A stretch of 64,000 nt of DNA. Origin: an uncultured Acidobacteriia bacterium. GTDB lineage: Bacteria > Acidobacteriota > Terriglobia > Bryobacterales > Bryobacteraceae. Below, piece by piece: positions 8,066 through 15,758 of the stretch; position 1 is the stretch's first letter; every line of letters begins with the position of its first letter. The position numbers and the translations under genes were made by a program. A model generated the notes under the pieces. The model saw only the letters and a list, made by a program, of their open reading frames with translations. It searched no databases and was not told the origin of the DNA. The stretch lies in NCBI GenBank assembly GCA_903923395.1, contig CAIXXM010000089.1, forward strand, positions 105,504-169,503, given 5' to 3'.

Positions 8066-8302
8066 CTAAGAAGCCCGTTGCATGGGATAGACGACGTCAG
8101 ACCGAATCGCTTGGAGAGCGAATGAAAGCGCAGCATGGATGGCTTCTCTCGTCAGCCGGGGATGTGCCGGAAGCAGATCAGCCTCCGTCCCGCCGCTTGC
8201 CAGTTTTTCGAGAATCAACACCACAGTGATCCGGGTTCCACGCACCACGGGCTTTCCCGTCATGATTCGCGGATCAGAGACTATCAGCGCAGCGTCAGTC
8301 AT
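8066..8302 (-). CDS. DUF433-domain protein (orphan antitoxin)
   Basis: 78 residues, full length for DUF433. The signature DPRIMTGKPVVRGTRITVVLILEKLASG followed by a helical segment (HPRLTREAIHAALSFA) is diagnostic. DUF433 proteins carry a winged-helix-like DNA-binding fold and usually act as antitoxins for a DUF5615 PIN nuclease encoded directly downstream. Here no such toxin follows; the next gene is the unrelated Phd-like antitoxin. It therefore appears to be an orphan. It lies 9 bases after the LysR gene and may be read from the same transcript. Confidence 0.8.
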   Translation of the reverse strand: MTDAALIVSDPRIMTGKPVVRGTRITVVLILEKLASGGTEADLLPAHPRLTREAIHAALSFALQAIRSDVVYPMQRAS

Positions 8303-8311
8303 GCTCCCGGT

Positions 8312-9277
8312 TTACCCATGATTGATCCTGCGCGCCTCCTGCAGGAACCGGGTCAGCGGACCAGTCACATGATCGCGGTTATAGGCGAGAGCGAAAGTGA
8401 AATCGGCGCAGGGGTCTTCTATCGGGATGGCCCGGGTGCGCGGCCCGCAGAGTGTTCCGGCGCTCTCGGGGGCGAGGCCCGCGACGCCACCAAGCTCGAC
8501 CACCTTCATGAGTTCCTCAAACGAGGAGCAGGTATGTCCAGGCAGCAGAGGCACGCCGCACATGGTGGAGATGCGGCAGTTATGGTCCGTGCCGACGGCG
8601 GTGCGGACGCTGGCCACGGGGTAGCGGGAAAGTTCACGGAGCGCGATGCGGTGACGTGCGGCGACCGGGTGATCGCCAGCGATCAGCGCTACTGCGGATT
8701 GGCGGAAGAGTGGCTCAATGATCAGCGGCTCACTTTGCTGCACGGGTAACATGAGCAATCCTCCGTCGACGGAGCCGGAGCGGATGAGGCGGCCCTGATC
8801 GATGGAGTCCACGCGTTGCAGGGCGAACGTGACGCCGGGTTCGTGGCTGGCGAACGCTTCGAGCAAACGGTTGAGCATAGGCACAGGGAAGAACTTGGTC
8901 ACTGCGATGGCCAGTTGACCGACTTCGCCAGCGGCAGCGCGGTTGGCGAGATGAACAGCGCGGGTAACGCTATTGAGGATGCCGTGCGCTTCTTTGAGAA
9001 AGGCCTGGCCGCTTTCCGTGAGGGTCACAGTCCTGGCAACGCGGTCAAACAGAGGCACGCCGACGTAATACTCGAGATCACGAATCTGGCGGCTGAGAGG
9101 CGGCTGGGAGATATTCAGGAGCTTAGCGGCCTTGCCGAAGTGCAGGGTTTCGGCCACCGCGACAAAGTAACGCAGGTGGCGCAGTTCGATGCCTGTATCG
9201 ATATCGGGCAGACCGACGTCATGCGGGGACTGGGCTGGATAACCTGTTTTGATGCTGAGGACTGCAGCTGCGGACAT
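8312..9277 (-). CDS. LysR-family transcriptional regulator
   Basis: 321 residues from the ATG at 9277, chosen because AGGAG precedes it at good spacing; an upstream ATG at 9328 would lie in the terminator of the next operon. The winged helix-turn-helix is at residues about 33-90 (LRHLRYFVAVAETLHFGKAAKLLNISQPPLSRQIRDLE), followed by a type 2 periplasmic-binding-like effector domain. A non-conserved extension of about 30 residues precedes the HTH. LysR proteins usually control a neighbouring divergent gene, but here all neighbours are on the same strand, so no target is obvious. The effector is unknown. Confidence 0.9.
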   Translation of the reverse strand: MSAAAVLSIKTGYPAQSPHDVGLPDIDTGIELRHLRYFVAVAETLHFGKAAKLLNISQPPLSRQIRDLEYYVGVPLFDRVARTVTLTESGQAFLKEAHGILNSVTRAVHLANRAAAGEVGQLAIAVTKFFPVPMLNRLLEAFASHEPGVTFALQRVDSIDQGRLIRSGSVDGGLLMLPVQQSEPLIIEPLFRQSAVALIAGDHPVAARHRIALRELSRYPVASVRTAVGTDHNCRISTMCGVPLLPGHTCSSFEELMKVVELGGVAGLAPESAGTLCGPRTRAIPIEDPCADFTFALAYNRDHVTGPLTRFLQEARRINHG

Positions 9278-9326
9278 ACCGGAAATCTCCTCGTTACGGG
9301 GAGGAGTGATGCACGTGTTTTGCCAC

Positions 9327-9365
9327 AAAAAAAGACCCGTTTTGCGCTTGTTGACGCAGAACGGG
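9327..9365 (-). terminator. intrinsic terminator of the Mtr-bc operon
   Basis: On the reverse strand CCCGTTCTGCG (9365-9355) pairs with CGCAAAACGGG (9346-9336), an 11-bp stem with one mismatch, an 8-base loop, and a run of seven T at 9333-9327. It lies 23 bases after the cytochrome b stop and separates that operon from the LysR gene. Confidence 0.85.
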
Positions 9366-9388
9366 CCATTGGAGTGAGGCGGTAGACT

Positions 9389-10822
9389 CTATTTCAGGCT
9401 TTCGATGTAGGCAACCAGCGCAGCCAGGTCATCAGCAGGCAGGTCAGAGGGCATCATGCCTCCATCCTGCATGTTCGCGGCCGGCTTCTTCAAAAGCGCT
9501 GTCATCCGTTCGGCATTGTATTTCGAACTGATGCCGATGAGCTTCGGACAGACACCGCCGACACCCTTGTCGCCGTGGCAACCGCTGCAGCCCTGGGTTT
9601 CGAAAAGCTTCGCGCCTTTGGCAAGAACGGGGTCCACCGGCGCGGCGGGAGCAGCACCGCTGACTTCCGGCTCAAAGGGAGCCTTCATGAAGTCTTCGGA
9701 GGCCTTTTCCTGCGCGATGATCTGCTTCGCGTAGACGGGGTTGCTGTGATCGTTGTTGTAACTTACCGCACCCAAGCCGAAGAGGGCGAGGAAGATACAA
9801 ACATAAGTTCCCACTGCGATAGGACGCTTCCAAGGCCGGCGCTCCATGCTGCGGTCGAGAAATGGCAGGCTGGCGAAGGCGAAGGCGACGATACCGGGAA
9901 TCACAACGACTCCGAGGAACGAAAGTGCGCCGGGCCAATACTTCAGCCACTGGAAGATAGGAATGTAATACCATTCCGGCCGCGGCAGGTAACTGGTATC
10001 TGACGGGTTTGCCTTCGGGCCGAGTTCAAAAGGCATGGTCTTCGCGATAAAGGCCATGACCGCGATGATGCCGAGGGAGACAATCGCATCCATCACCACC
10101 TGGCGGGGATAAAACATTTCGGCAGGCAGTTTCGGTTCGACCGGATGTTCATTGATGGGGCCCGCGGAACCGGCCTTGCGGAAGAACAGCACGTGAGCTG
10201 CGATCACACCGAAGATACCGGCAGGAATCACCATGACGTGTGCCACGAAGAAGCGCGACAGGGTAAGTGTTCCCATATCGACGCCGCCGCGCATCAGCGA
10301 CTTGATCCAGGCCCCGACAAACGGCACTTCGCCGGCGATATTCGTGCCGACTGCGGTAGCGAAGTAAGCCTTCTGGTCCCAGGGCAGCAGATAGCCGGTG
10401 AAGGCCATACAGAGCACCAGCGCGAAGAGTACGCAACCGGAGAGCCACAGCACTTCGCGTTTGCCTTTATATGCGCCGTAGAGAAAGGTTTGGGTGATGT
10501 GGAGTAACAACAGAATCACCATGGCGCTCGAACCATAGGCGTGCACGCTGCGGATGAATCCACCTGCCGCAACCTGCTTGGTGATGTAAGCGACAGTGGT
10601 GTGGGCGTGGTCCGCCGAAGGGACATAGTAGAGCGACAGGAAGATCCCCGTCACCACCTGCGAGAGAAAGATAAAGATCAGGGCCGACCCGAAGACGTAG
10701 GCGAAGCGCGCGCCGCCGGGGATGGGCTCATTCAGGGTTTCGTTGATGAGGGCATCAATGCCGGTCCGCTCATCGAGCCAACCGTAGATGCCTGTGTGTT
10801 TGGTCTTGGCATGTTCGCTCAT
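9389..10822 (-). CDS. b6-type cytochrome b fused to a C-terminal cytochrome c domain
   Basis: 477 residues. Core quinol-oxidising subunit of a cytochrome bc complex in the inner membrane. Heme ligands are His94/His108 and His195/His210; the 13- and 14-residue spacings are those of cytochrome b6 rather than mitochondrial b. The Qo-site PEWY motif is at 282-285 in a part matching subunit IV, so both halves are joined in one chain. After the last membrane helix and an Ala/Pro linker comes a class I cytochrome c domain with one heme site (CSGCH, 412-416) and a likely Met ligand in GGMMP. The fusion would hand electrons to a tethered periplasmic heme. It is the last of seven genes, 24 bases after the Rieske gene. 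Confidence 0.95.
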   Translation of the reverse strand: MSEHAKTKHTGIYGWLDERTGIDALINETLNEPIPGGARFAYVFGSALIFIFLSQVVTGIFLSLYYVPSADHAHTTVAYITKQVAAGGFIRSVHAYGSSAMVILLLLHITQTFLYGAYKGKREVLWLSGCVLFALVLCMAFTGYLLPWDQKAYFATAVGTNIAGEVPFVGAWIKSLMRGGVDMGTLTLSRFFVAHVMVIPAGIFGVIAAHVLFFRKAGSAGPINEHPVEPKLPAEMFYPRQVVMDAIVSLGIIAVMAFIAKTMPFELGPKANPSDTSYLPRPEWYYIPIFQWLKYWPGALSFLGVVVIPGIVAFAFASLPFLDRSMERRPWKRPIAVGTYVCIFLALFGLGAVSYNNDHSNPVYAKQIIAQEKASEDFMKAPFEPEVSGAAPAAPVDPVLAKGAKLFETQGCSGCHGDKGVGGVCPKLIGISSKYNAERMTALLKKPAANMQDGGMMPSDLPADDLAALVAYIESLK

Positions 10823-10846
10823 GGCTGTATCTTCTTTCGTTCGGGC

Positions 10847-11374
10847 TCAGCCGATGACTTCTTTTTCCGGGACCAATTGTTTGAAGTACTTATAGTGCAC
10901 CGCAAGGCGTCCATCTTTCACCTGGGCTTCCAGGGTGTCCATGCCGCGCGGCGCGGGTCCGCCGGTGCATTTGCCATCCGGTGAAAAGGCGGCGGAATGG
11001 CAGGGGCAAACGAAGCTGTTCTTGGCACCGTTCCACTGCACGGAGCAGCCGAGGTGGGGACAGATAGCGGTGAGCACCTGGAGCTTGCCGGACGTGTCTT
11101 TGGTGATGTACACGACCTTCTCCTGCACGGTCTTGCGCCAGCCATCGAGTTGCTCCACAATCACCGGGCGCTGCACGGGCGTGGTGAGGGATTCGAAGTC
11201 AGAAATAGGCCCGATGTCGGACCACTTTTCGGCCTCTCCCTTGGCGCTCATCGGATAAAGCAAAAACTTCACCAATGGCACGCCCATCAATGCTCCGGTG
11301 ATGGTGCCGCCGATCGCCAGCAACCACGCCGTAAAGCCTCTCCGGCTCGTCTCGCTTCCTGTTGTTTCGCTCAT
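10847..11374 (-). CDS. Rieske iron-sulfur protein of the bc complex
   Basis: 175 residues. Carries the 2Fe-2S cluster that takes one electron from quinol at the Qo site. Cluster boxes are CPHLGC (Cys105, His107) and CPCH (Cys123, His126); the flanking Cys110 and Cys125 form the usual disulfide. The N-terminus has a twin-arginine-like SRRGF at 10-14 and one membrane helix (residues about 15-40), consistent with Tat-dependent insertion and a membrane anchor. It lies between a small cytochrome c gene and cytochrome b in the operon. The family is certain; its place in a b6-type complex follows from the partner gene. Confidence 0.95.
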   Translation of the reverse strand: MSETTGSETSRRGFTAWLLAIGGTITGALMGVPLVKFLLYPMSAKGEAEKWSDIGPISDFESLTTPVQRPVIVEQLDGWRKTVQEKVVYITKDTSGKLQVLTAICPHLGCSVQWNGAKNSFVCPCHSAAFSPDGKCTGGPAPRGMDTLEAQVKDGRLAVHYKYFKQLVPEKEVIG

Positions 11375-11406
11375 GGCGCTTCCGTCCCCTTCTCTGCTCT
11401 CTGCGG

Positions 11407-11739
11407 CTATTGCTTGATGCTGCGGATGTAACCCACAATGCTGGTGATTGTGGCTGCATCCAGCGACTTTTCAAACGCCGGCATCGGGGGCTTGCCCTTG
11501 GCGATGATGGCAGTCAGTTCCGCGTCGGTCTGTTTCTGGACGTCTGCCGAGCGGAGGTCGCGAAGCTTGAATTTCTTGCCCATGGGGGTTTGGCCCGCGC
11601 CATCCTGGCCGTGGCACATGCCGCACTTGGCCTTGTAGGTGTCCTCGCCGGCGGCAAACACTGCGGCGCAGAGCAACGACCCGAGCGCAAGCGCCCGGAT
11701 TCCAGTCCTCATTGCGTTTCTCATATCCGTATTCAGCAT
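11407..11739 (-). CDS. small monoheme c-type cytochrome
   Basis: 110 residues. A signal peptide (ALALGSLLCAAVFAAG) is followed by a compact class I cytochrome c with one CGMCH heme site and a probable Met ligand in KPPMPAF. The start at 11739 is preceded by AAGGAAG; ATGs at 11724 and 11712 are possible alternatives. It is probably a soluble periplasmic carrier, placed between the four-heme cytochrome and the Rieske/cytochrome b genes, so it may connect the bc complex with the outer-membrane conduit. Its exact partner is inferred from position only. Confidence 0.88.
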   Translation of the reverse strand: MLNTDMRNAMRTGIRALALGSLLCAAVFAAGEDTYKAKCGMCHGQDGAGQTPMGKKFKLRDLRSADVQKQTDAELTAIIAKGKPPMPAFEKSLDAATITSIVGYIRSIKQ

Positions 11740-11740
11740 T

Positions 11741-12847
11741 CTACTTCCTTCCCTTTCTTGTGTTGAGGTAAACGATTAAGTCAGCCATTTCCGAGCCTTC
11801 AAACCTCGGCCATTTGATCTTTTTCTCAAGCATTACCGCGAGCATCTGCGGGCCATGATGCCAAAGGGCAGAGACCATCGTAATGCCGGAAATGTTACCG
11901 CCGCCGTTGTTGAGATCGGGGGCACCGTTCGCCGCATTGTCATGGCAGGTGGAGCACTGGCGGTTGACGAAGACTTTGCGTCCGCGTCCAGCATCCCCCC
12001 CGCCCTCAAAGAACTTCTCCGCCCAAACGTAACTGATCAGTTCGCGCATTTCGCCGGGGTTCAGGCGGGTGGTCGCTTCGGGCATCTTGAGACCGTGTCC
12101 CCAGAGGTGCGCGGCGACGTCAGTCAGGGTTTCCCCGCTAACGTGTTTGCCAACGGAGGCCTGCGTGGTGTGGCACTTCGCGCAGCCCTTTTCGCGGAAT
12201 AACTGGTCGCCATTCCGTCCGGAGGTGGTTTGGAACGAACTGGCGAAGTTTTTCACTTGGGAGAGATTGCGCAGGTAGACGAGCAAATCCGTAAGGTCCT
12301 GACCGCTGACTTCGGGCGGTTTGATTCCCTGGTTGGCAAGTTCGCCGCGCATGTCTGCCGCGTGGTTCCACATCGCTGTGGTCAATGCAATCGGGTCGCC
12401 AATTGAGGCCCATTCGGAGACGGGTTTCGCCAGGGAATTTGGAGTTGCCGCGATGGCGTGGCACTTGGTGCATGACTTCTCCGTGAAGACCCGCTTGCCG
12501 CGGCCCGCATCTCCTGGTTTTTCAAAGAAACGTGCGGAATAGAAGTAGGCGAAGAGGTCTGCCGCGGCTTGGTCATCCATGTTGAAGCCGGCCACGTTGC
12601 GGGAGCGCATGGCACCCCACATTTCCGGCGCGTGATTCCACATGGTGCTGGCCAGCGTGGCCGGAGAGAAGTTGCGGTCCATGTGGCGGCCGAGGTCTGG
12701 GGCAATTCGCCCACCCCTGCCATTGACGCTGTGGCATTCGACGCAATGCTCTGTTTCAAAGAGCTTGGCACCACGCGCGGAATCGGCCTCCAGCACGGCG
12801 GCACCGGCGGGCATGCAGAACAAGAAGACCAGACAGAAACGCTTCAT
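11741..12847 (-). CDS. periplasmic four-heme cytochrome c built from repeated modules
   Basis: 368 residues with a signal peptide (residues 1-16). Four heme-binding sites occur at even spacing: CVECH (35), CTKCH (126), CAKCH (222) and CSTCH (298). Each is followed 30-40 residues later by a repeated [ML]W.H...M motif that probably supplies the Met ligand. The protein thus looks like four duplicated class I cytochrome modules in one chain. It overlaps the MtrB-like gene by 4 bases, so it is translationally coupled. I infer that it shuttles electrons across the periplasm between the bc complex and MtrA, the role of small tetrahemes in Shewanella, although those are unrelated in sequence. Confidence 0.88.
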   Translation of the reverse strand: MKRFCLVFLFCMPAGAAVLEADSARGAKLFETEHCVECHSVNGRGGRIAPDLGRHMDRNFSPATLASTMWNHAPEMWGAMRSRNVAGFNMDDQAAADLFAYFYSARFFEKPGDAGRGKRVFTEKSCTKCHAIAATPNSLAKPVSEWASIGDPIALTTAMWNHAADMRGELANQGIKPPEVSGQDLTDLLVYLRNLSQVKNFASSFQTTSGRNGDQLFREKGCAKCHTTQASVGKHVSGETLTDVAAHLWGHGLKMPEATTRLNPGEMRELISYVWAEKFFEGGGDAGRGRKVFVNRQCSTCHDNAANGAPDLNNGGGNISGITMVSALWHHGPQMLAVMLEKKIKWPRFEGSEMADLIVYLNTRKGRK

Positions 12848-14805
12848 CGCGTATACCTCACTCCAGTGGTGAACAGGCTGCTTCGAAAATCTTCATATTG
12901 ATAGTAGGGTTCGTGGAAGCCGTAGTAGCGCCATTCCGAGAACCATGCGAGTTTCCGGGTGACAGGCAGACTGAGCTTCACCACAGGCTGATAGAAGCCG
13001 GTGGGGCGGCTGCCGGATGTGGTGACAAACGCGCCGCCGAGGGACAGCGCCGGTTTCAGTCCGAAGAGCATGGCTGGTTTCGCTTCGAGGAACCCATTGA
13101 CCGTGTGGACATTCTCACGGTAGCGGTCTGAGAGCTGGACGCCGGTGTAAGGTTCCAGATAAGGCACGTCAGACCGGGTTGTGGCACGTGTATAACTTCC
13201 CTGCAGGCTCCAGCGCTTCTTTTCAGGCGCATAGATGAGGGAGGCACTCAGCTGCTTCGATAGAAATGAGTACCGGCCGGAAGTACCAGCCTGTTGCGAG
13301 GGCGGGTTCTCATTGTTGAGGATACTGGCATCGATAGCAGCTTCCAGACCCGGGCGGAAGTGATACGCGGAACGTATGCGAACCTTCTGGTATTGGTAGA
13401 GGCTGGTGCGGAAGTAAGCGCCATTACTGGCACCGGCTTCCACGTCGCCATGCAAAGAGAGCTTGGCATAGGGCTTATAAGTGATCCCGGCAAGAGCCAC
13501 GTTGCGGTGCAGGGTGACGTGGTCCATATAAGCCAGCCCGGCAGCGGGAAGAGTAAGGTCATTCGCATCTGCCCAGACTCTGCGATAGCCGCCGCGCAGA
13601 GCTAACTTCGCCGTGGCGTCAAACAGCACATCGGTCTGCAACTGCGAGTAGTTGGAGGCGAGCGAAGAAGTTAGCAGAGAGGCCGTAGTGACGGGGTTCT
13701 GTTGTGCGGCCGCATTTGAGGCATCATGGAGACGGTCCGTCAGCCAGGATTCGAGAATCTTGACTTTGCGGAAGGGCCGCACTTCAGCACCCGCGCTGCC
13801 GGTTTGATGCGGAAGCTTGGCACCGCTTTGCAGGGCATAACGCTGCGCGGAGTAGAACAGGATCTGACTGGGAATCACGAAACTGCCCGCGTCATTCATC
13901 TGGTAGTTGACGGTGTTCTTTGGCTGGCTGAAGAAGAACTCTCCGCGAAGGTCCAGCCAGGAAGTTACACGGGCGGAAGCCAGTGCCTTGGAATAGATAC
14001 TAGTGCCACGGACCCCATAGGCTTCCGCGAAACTGCTCAGATAGAGTTGCTGGCCAAAATAAGGAACTGGATTGTTACCGGTATTCGGCTTCCCCGTGCC
14101 CTGGTATTCGGTCTGGTCATCCTTATACTGGGAGCCGCCCTGCTCCAGCGTCAGGTGAAGACGTCGGGCATCAATTCGGACACCGGCGCGTGCGTAAAGC
14201 TGGGAGTTACGAACAACTCCAGGGAGCGCGTATTCATTATTGCCGGTAACAAAGGTGTTAATGGAGTTGCCGGTTTCTGAGGAACGCTCGAACTCACTAT
14301 AAGGTGTGATCCAACTCCATGTAATGAACTCCAGTCGGACGTCCGTCAGGTGTTCATGAACATCTGAGGATTGCTCATTGAGCAGCACGCCGCGCTGCAG
14401 CAGAGGGTCCGCGAAAGATGGCAGGTTGCTGAAGTAGGCGATATCCCGGTAGTTAGTCTCCAGTTCGTAGAGCTTTGCTTTGCGGACCCGTGCGTGTACG
14501 GTGGCATAAGGTTCACCACCCCAGCCGGAAGCCTGCAGCTCAAAGCGGTCAAAGAGCCGGTGTTTGGGGTCGTTATAACTGAGATCCGCACCAATGAGTT
14601 TGGGACCTTCGCCTAAGTTGATGAGGCTGCGGTAGACATTCCAGTTGCCGCCATTGGCTGTCTGCCAGCGGTAGCCGAGATCCACCCAGCCGGTTAGCGA
14701 TTGTTCTGCGGTTGGCACTGGACTGGGCGCCTTGGCGACACCGCCGTCGGTCTGCCCGTGCAACAGCGCGCCGCCCATGAATAAAGTGCTGAGGAGTTTC
14801 TTCAT
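12844..14805 (-). CDS. MtrB/PioB-like outer-membrane beta-barrel
   Basis: 653 residues with a short signal peptide (MKKLLSTLFMGGALLHG). The body alternates short amphipathic strands ending in aromatic residues with polar loops, typical of a large outer-membrane barrel, and it ends GVRYTR. Length and context match MtrB/PioB, the porin that sheathes the decaheme MtrA and lets it contact the outer cytochrome. The CXXC pair near the N-terminus of Shewanella MtrB is not present. Four-base overlaps on both sides (with the MtrA-like and four-heme genes) support one complex. The barrel itself is well supported; MtrB identity rests on neighbours and size. Confidence 0.8.
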   Translation of the reverse strand: MKKLLSTLFMGGALLHGQTDGGVAKAPSPVPTAEQSLTGWVDLGYRWQTANGGNWNVYRSLINLGEGPKLIGADLSYNDPKHRLFDRFELQASGWGGEPYATVHARVRKAKLYELETNYRDIAYFSNLPSFADPLLQRGVLLNEQSSDVHEHLTDVRLEFITWSWITPYSEFERSSETGNSINTFVTGNNEYALPGVVRNSQLYARAGVRIDARRLHLTLEQGGSQYKDDQTEYQGTGKPNTGNNPVPYFGQQLYLSSFAEAYGVRGTSIYSKALASARVTSWLDLRGEFFFSQPKNTVNYQMNDAGSFVIPSQILFYSAQRYALQSGAKLPHQTGSAGAEVRPFRKVKILESWLTDRLHDASNAAAQQNPVTTASLLTSSLASNYSQLQTDVLFDATAKLALRGGYRRVWADANDLTLPAAGLAYMDHVTLHRNVALAGITYKPYAKLSLHGDVEAGASNGAYFRTSLYQYQKVRIRSAYHFRPGLEAAIDASILNNENPPSQQAGTSGRYSFLSKQLSASLIYAPEKKRWSLQGSYTRATTRSDVPYLEPYTGVQLSDRYRENVHTVNGFLEAKPAMLFGLKPALSLGGAFVTTSGSRPTGFYQPVVKLSLPVTRKLAWFSEWRYYGFHEPYYQYEDFRSSLFTTGVRYTR

Positions 14806-15749
14806 CGCAACAGATTCCTGTCCACGTGACTGCCGTGGATCTTCTGGTGGCAGGTTGTGCAGTTCTGATACCGCGCGGAACGCAGGTCATGGAAGGCAGG
14901 CGGAATAACGCCCGTTACCGCACCCGGCTTCGCCGCAGCGAGGGTACCCTGCAGATTCGCATGACAACTGAGGCATACCAGCCGGACTTCCTGCTGTGTC
15001 AGCATCTTCGGATTCGCGGAACCATGCGGCTCATGGCAGGAGTTACAGCCTTCAAAGCGCACTGGCGCATGCTCAAAGGTGAAGGGTCCACGCTTGTTTC
15101 CGTGACAACTGAAGCAGGGTGGCTCATTCGATGTTGACGTTCTTTGCAGCGGGCTCTTGATGCTGCCGTGGGGATTGTGGCAATCGACGCAGGTCATTGC
15201 GTTCTGCGTCACCTTATGCGCATGAGGCTTTTCGAATTGTGCCTTGACGGTGAGGTGGCAACTGGAACAGAGCGTGTTGACAGCCTCTGCCTTGCGGGCC
15301 ACTAAACCATACGGTCCATTGGCGTGGACTTTGTGGCAGGAGACACAGGCGATCTGGTTCTTTACGTGCGCGCTTTCCACAGGGCCGTCATGCCCGGGCT
15401 TGCTCACGTGACAAGTCACACAGAGCTTGTTACTTTCCGAAGCTACCAGTTTGGCGGGATTGCGGATTTCCTTGGCCTCCGCGGTGCCGGCGTGGTTGCT
15501 TCCGGGGCCGTGACAGGATTCGCAGCCTTTTCCGTCCCAGCCGCGCCTCTTATCGGTCTCAACAATCTGGTGGGGATTTTTCTTGAATGCCGTGCCGATA
15601 TCTTCGTGGCAGGTCATACAGGTTTCTGTACCCACGAAGGTCGCCCTGGCGGGCGGTGCTTCGGGCGGGGTGGAAGCAGCAGCGGCAGCGGGCTTTTCCT
15701 GGCCCGCTGCCGCTATTGTTACTAACAGAAGTGCTATAAGTCGCAGCAA
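14802..15749 (-). CDS. mtrA: MtrA/DmsE-family periplasmic decaheme cytochrome c
   Basis: 315 residues. A signal peptide and a Pro/Ala linker precede ten CXXCH heme sites beginning at Cys 44, 76, 110, 135, 161, 187, 212, 235, 259 and 297. That count, the roughly 25-35-residue spacing and the total length match the MtrA/DmsE/PioA family. In known systems MtrA forms a heme wire inside the MtrB barrel and spans the outer membrane. It lies between the OmcA/MtrC-like gene (9 bases upstream) and the barrel gene (4-base overlap), the same set as mtrCAB in Shewanella. Direction of electron flow cannot be told from sequence. Confidence 0.92.
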   Translation of the reverse strand: MLRLIALLLVTIAAAGQEKPAAAAASTPPEAPPARATFVGTETCMTCHEDIGTAFKKNPHQIVETDKRRGWDGKGCESCHGPGSNHAGTAEAKEIRNPAKLVASESNKLCVTCHVSKPGHDGPVESAHVKNQIACVSCHKVHANGPYGLVARKAEAVNTLCSSCHLTVKAQFEKPHAHKVTQNAMTCVDCHNPHGSIKSPLQRTSTSNEPPCFSCHGNKRGPFTFEHAPVRFEGCNSCHEPHGSANPKMLTQQEVRLVCLSCHANLQGTLAAAKPGAVTGVIPPAFHDLRSARYQNCTTCHQKIHGSHVDRNLLR

Positions 15750-15758
15750 TGGAAACCT

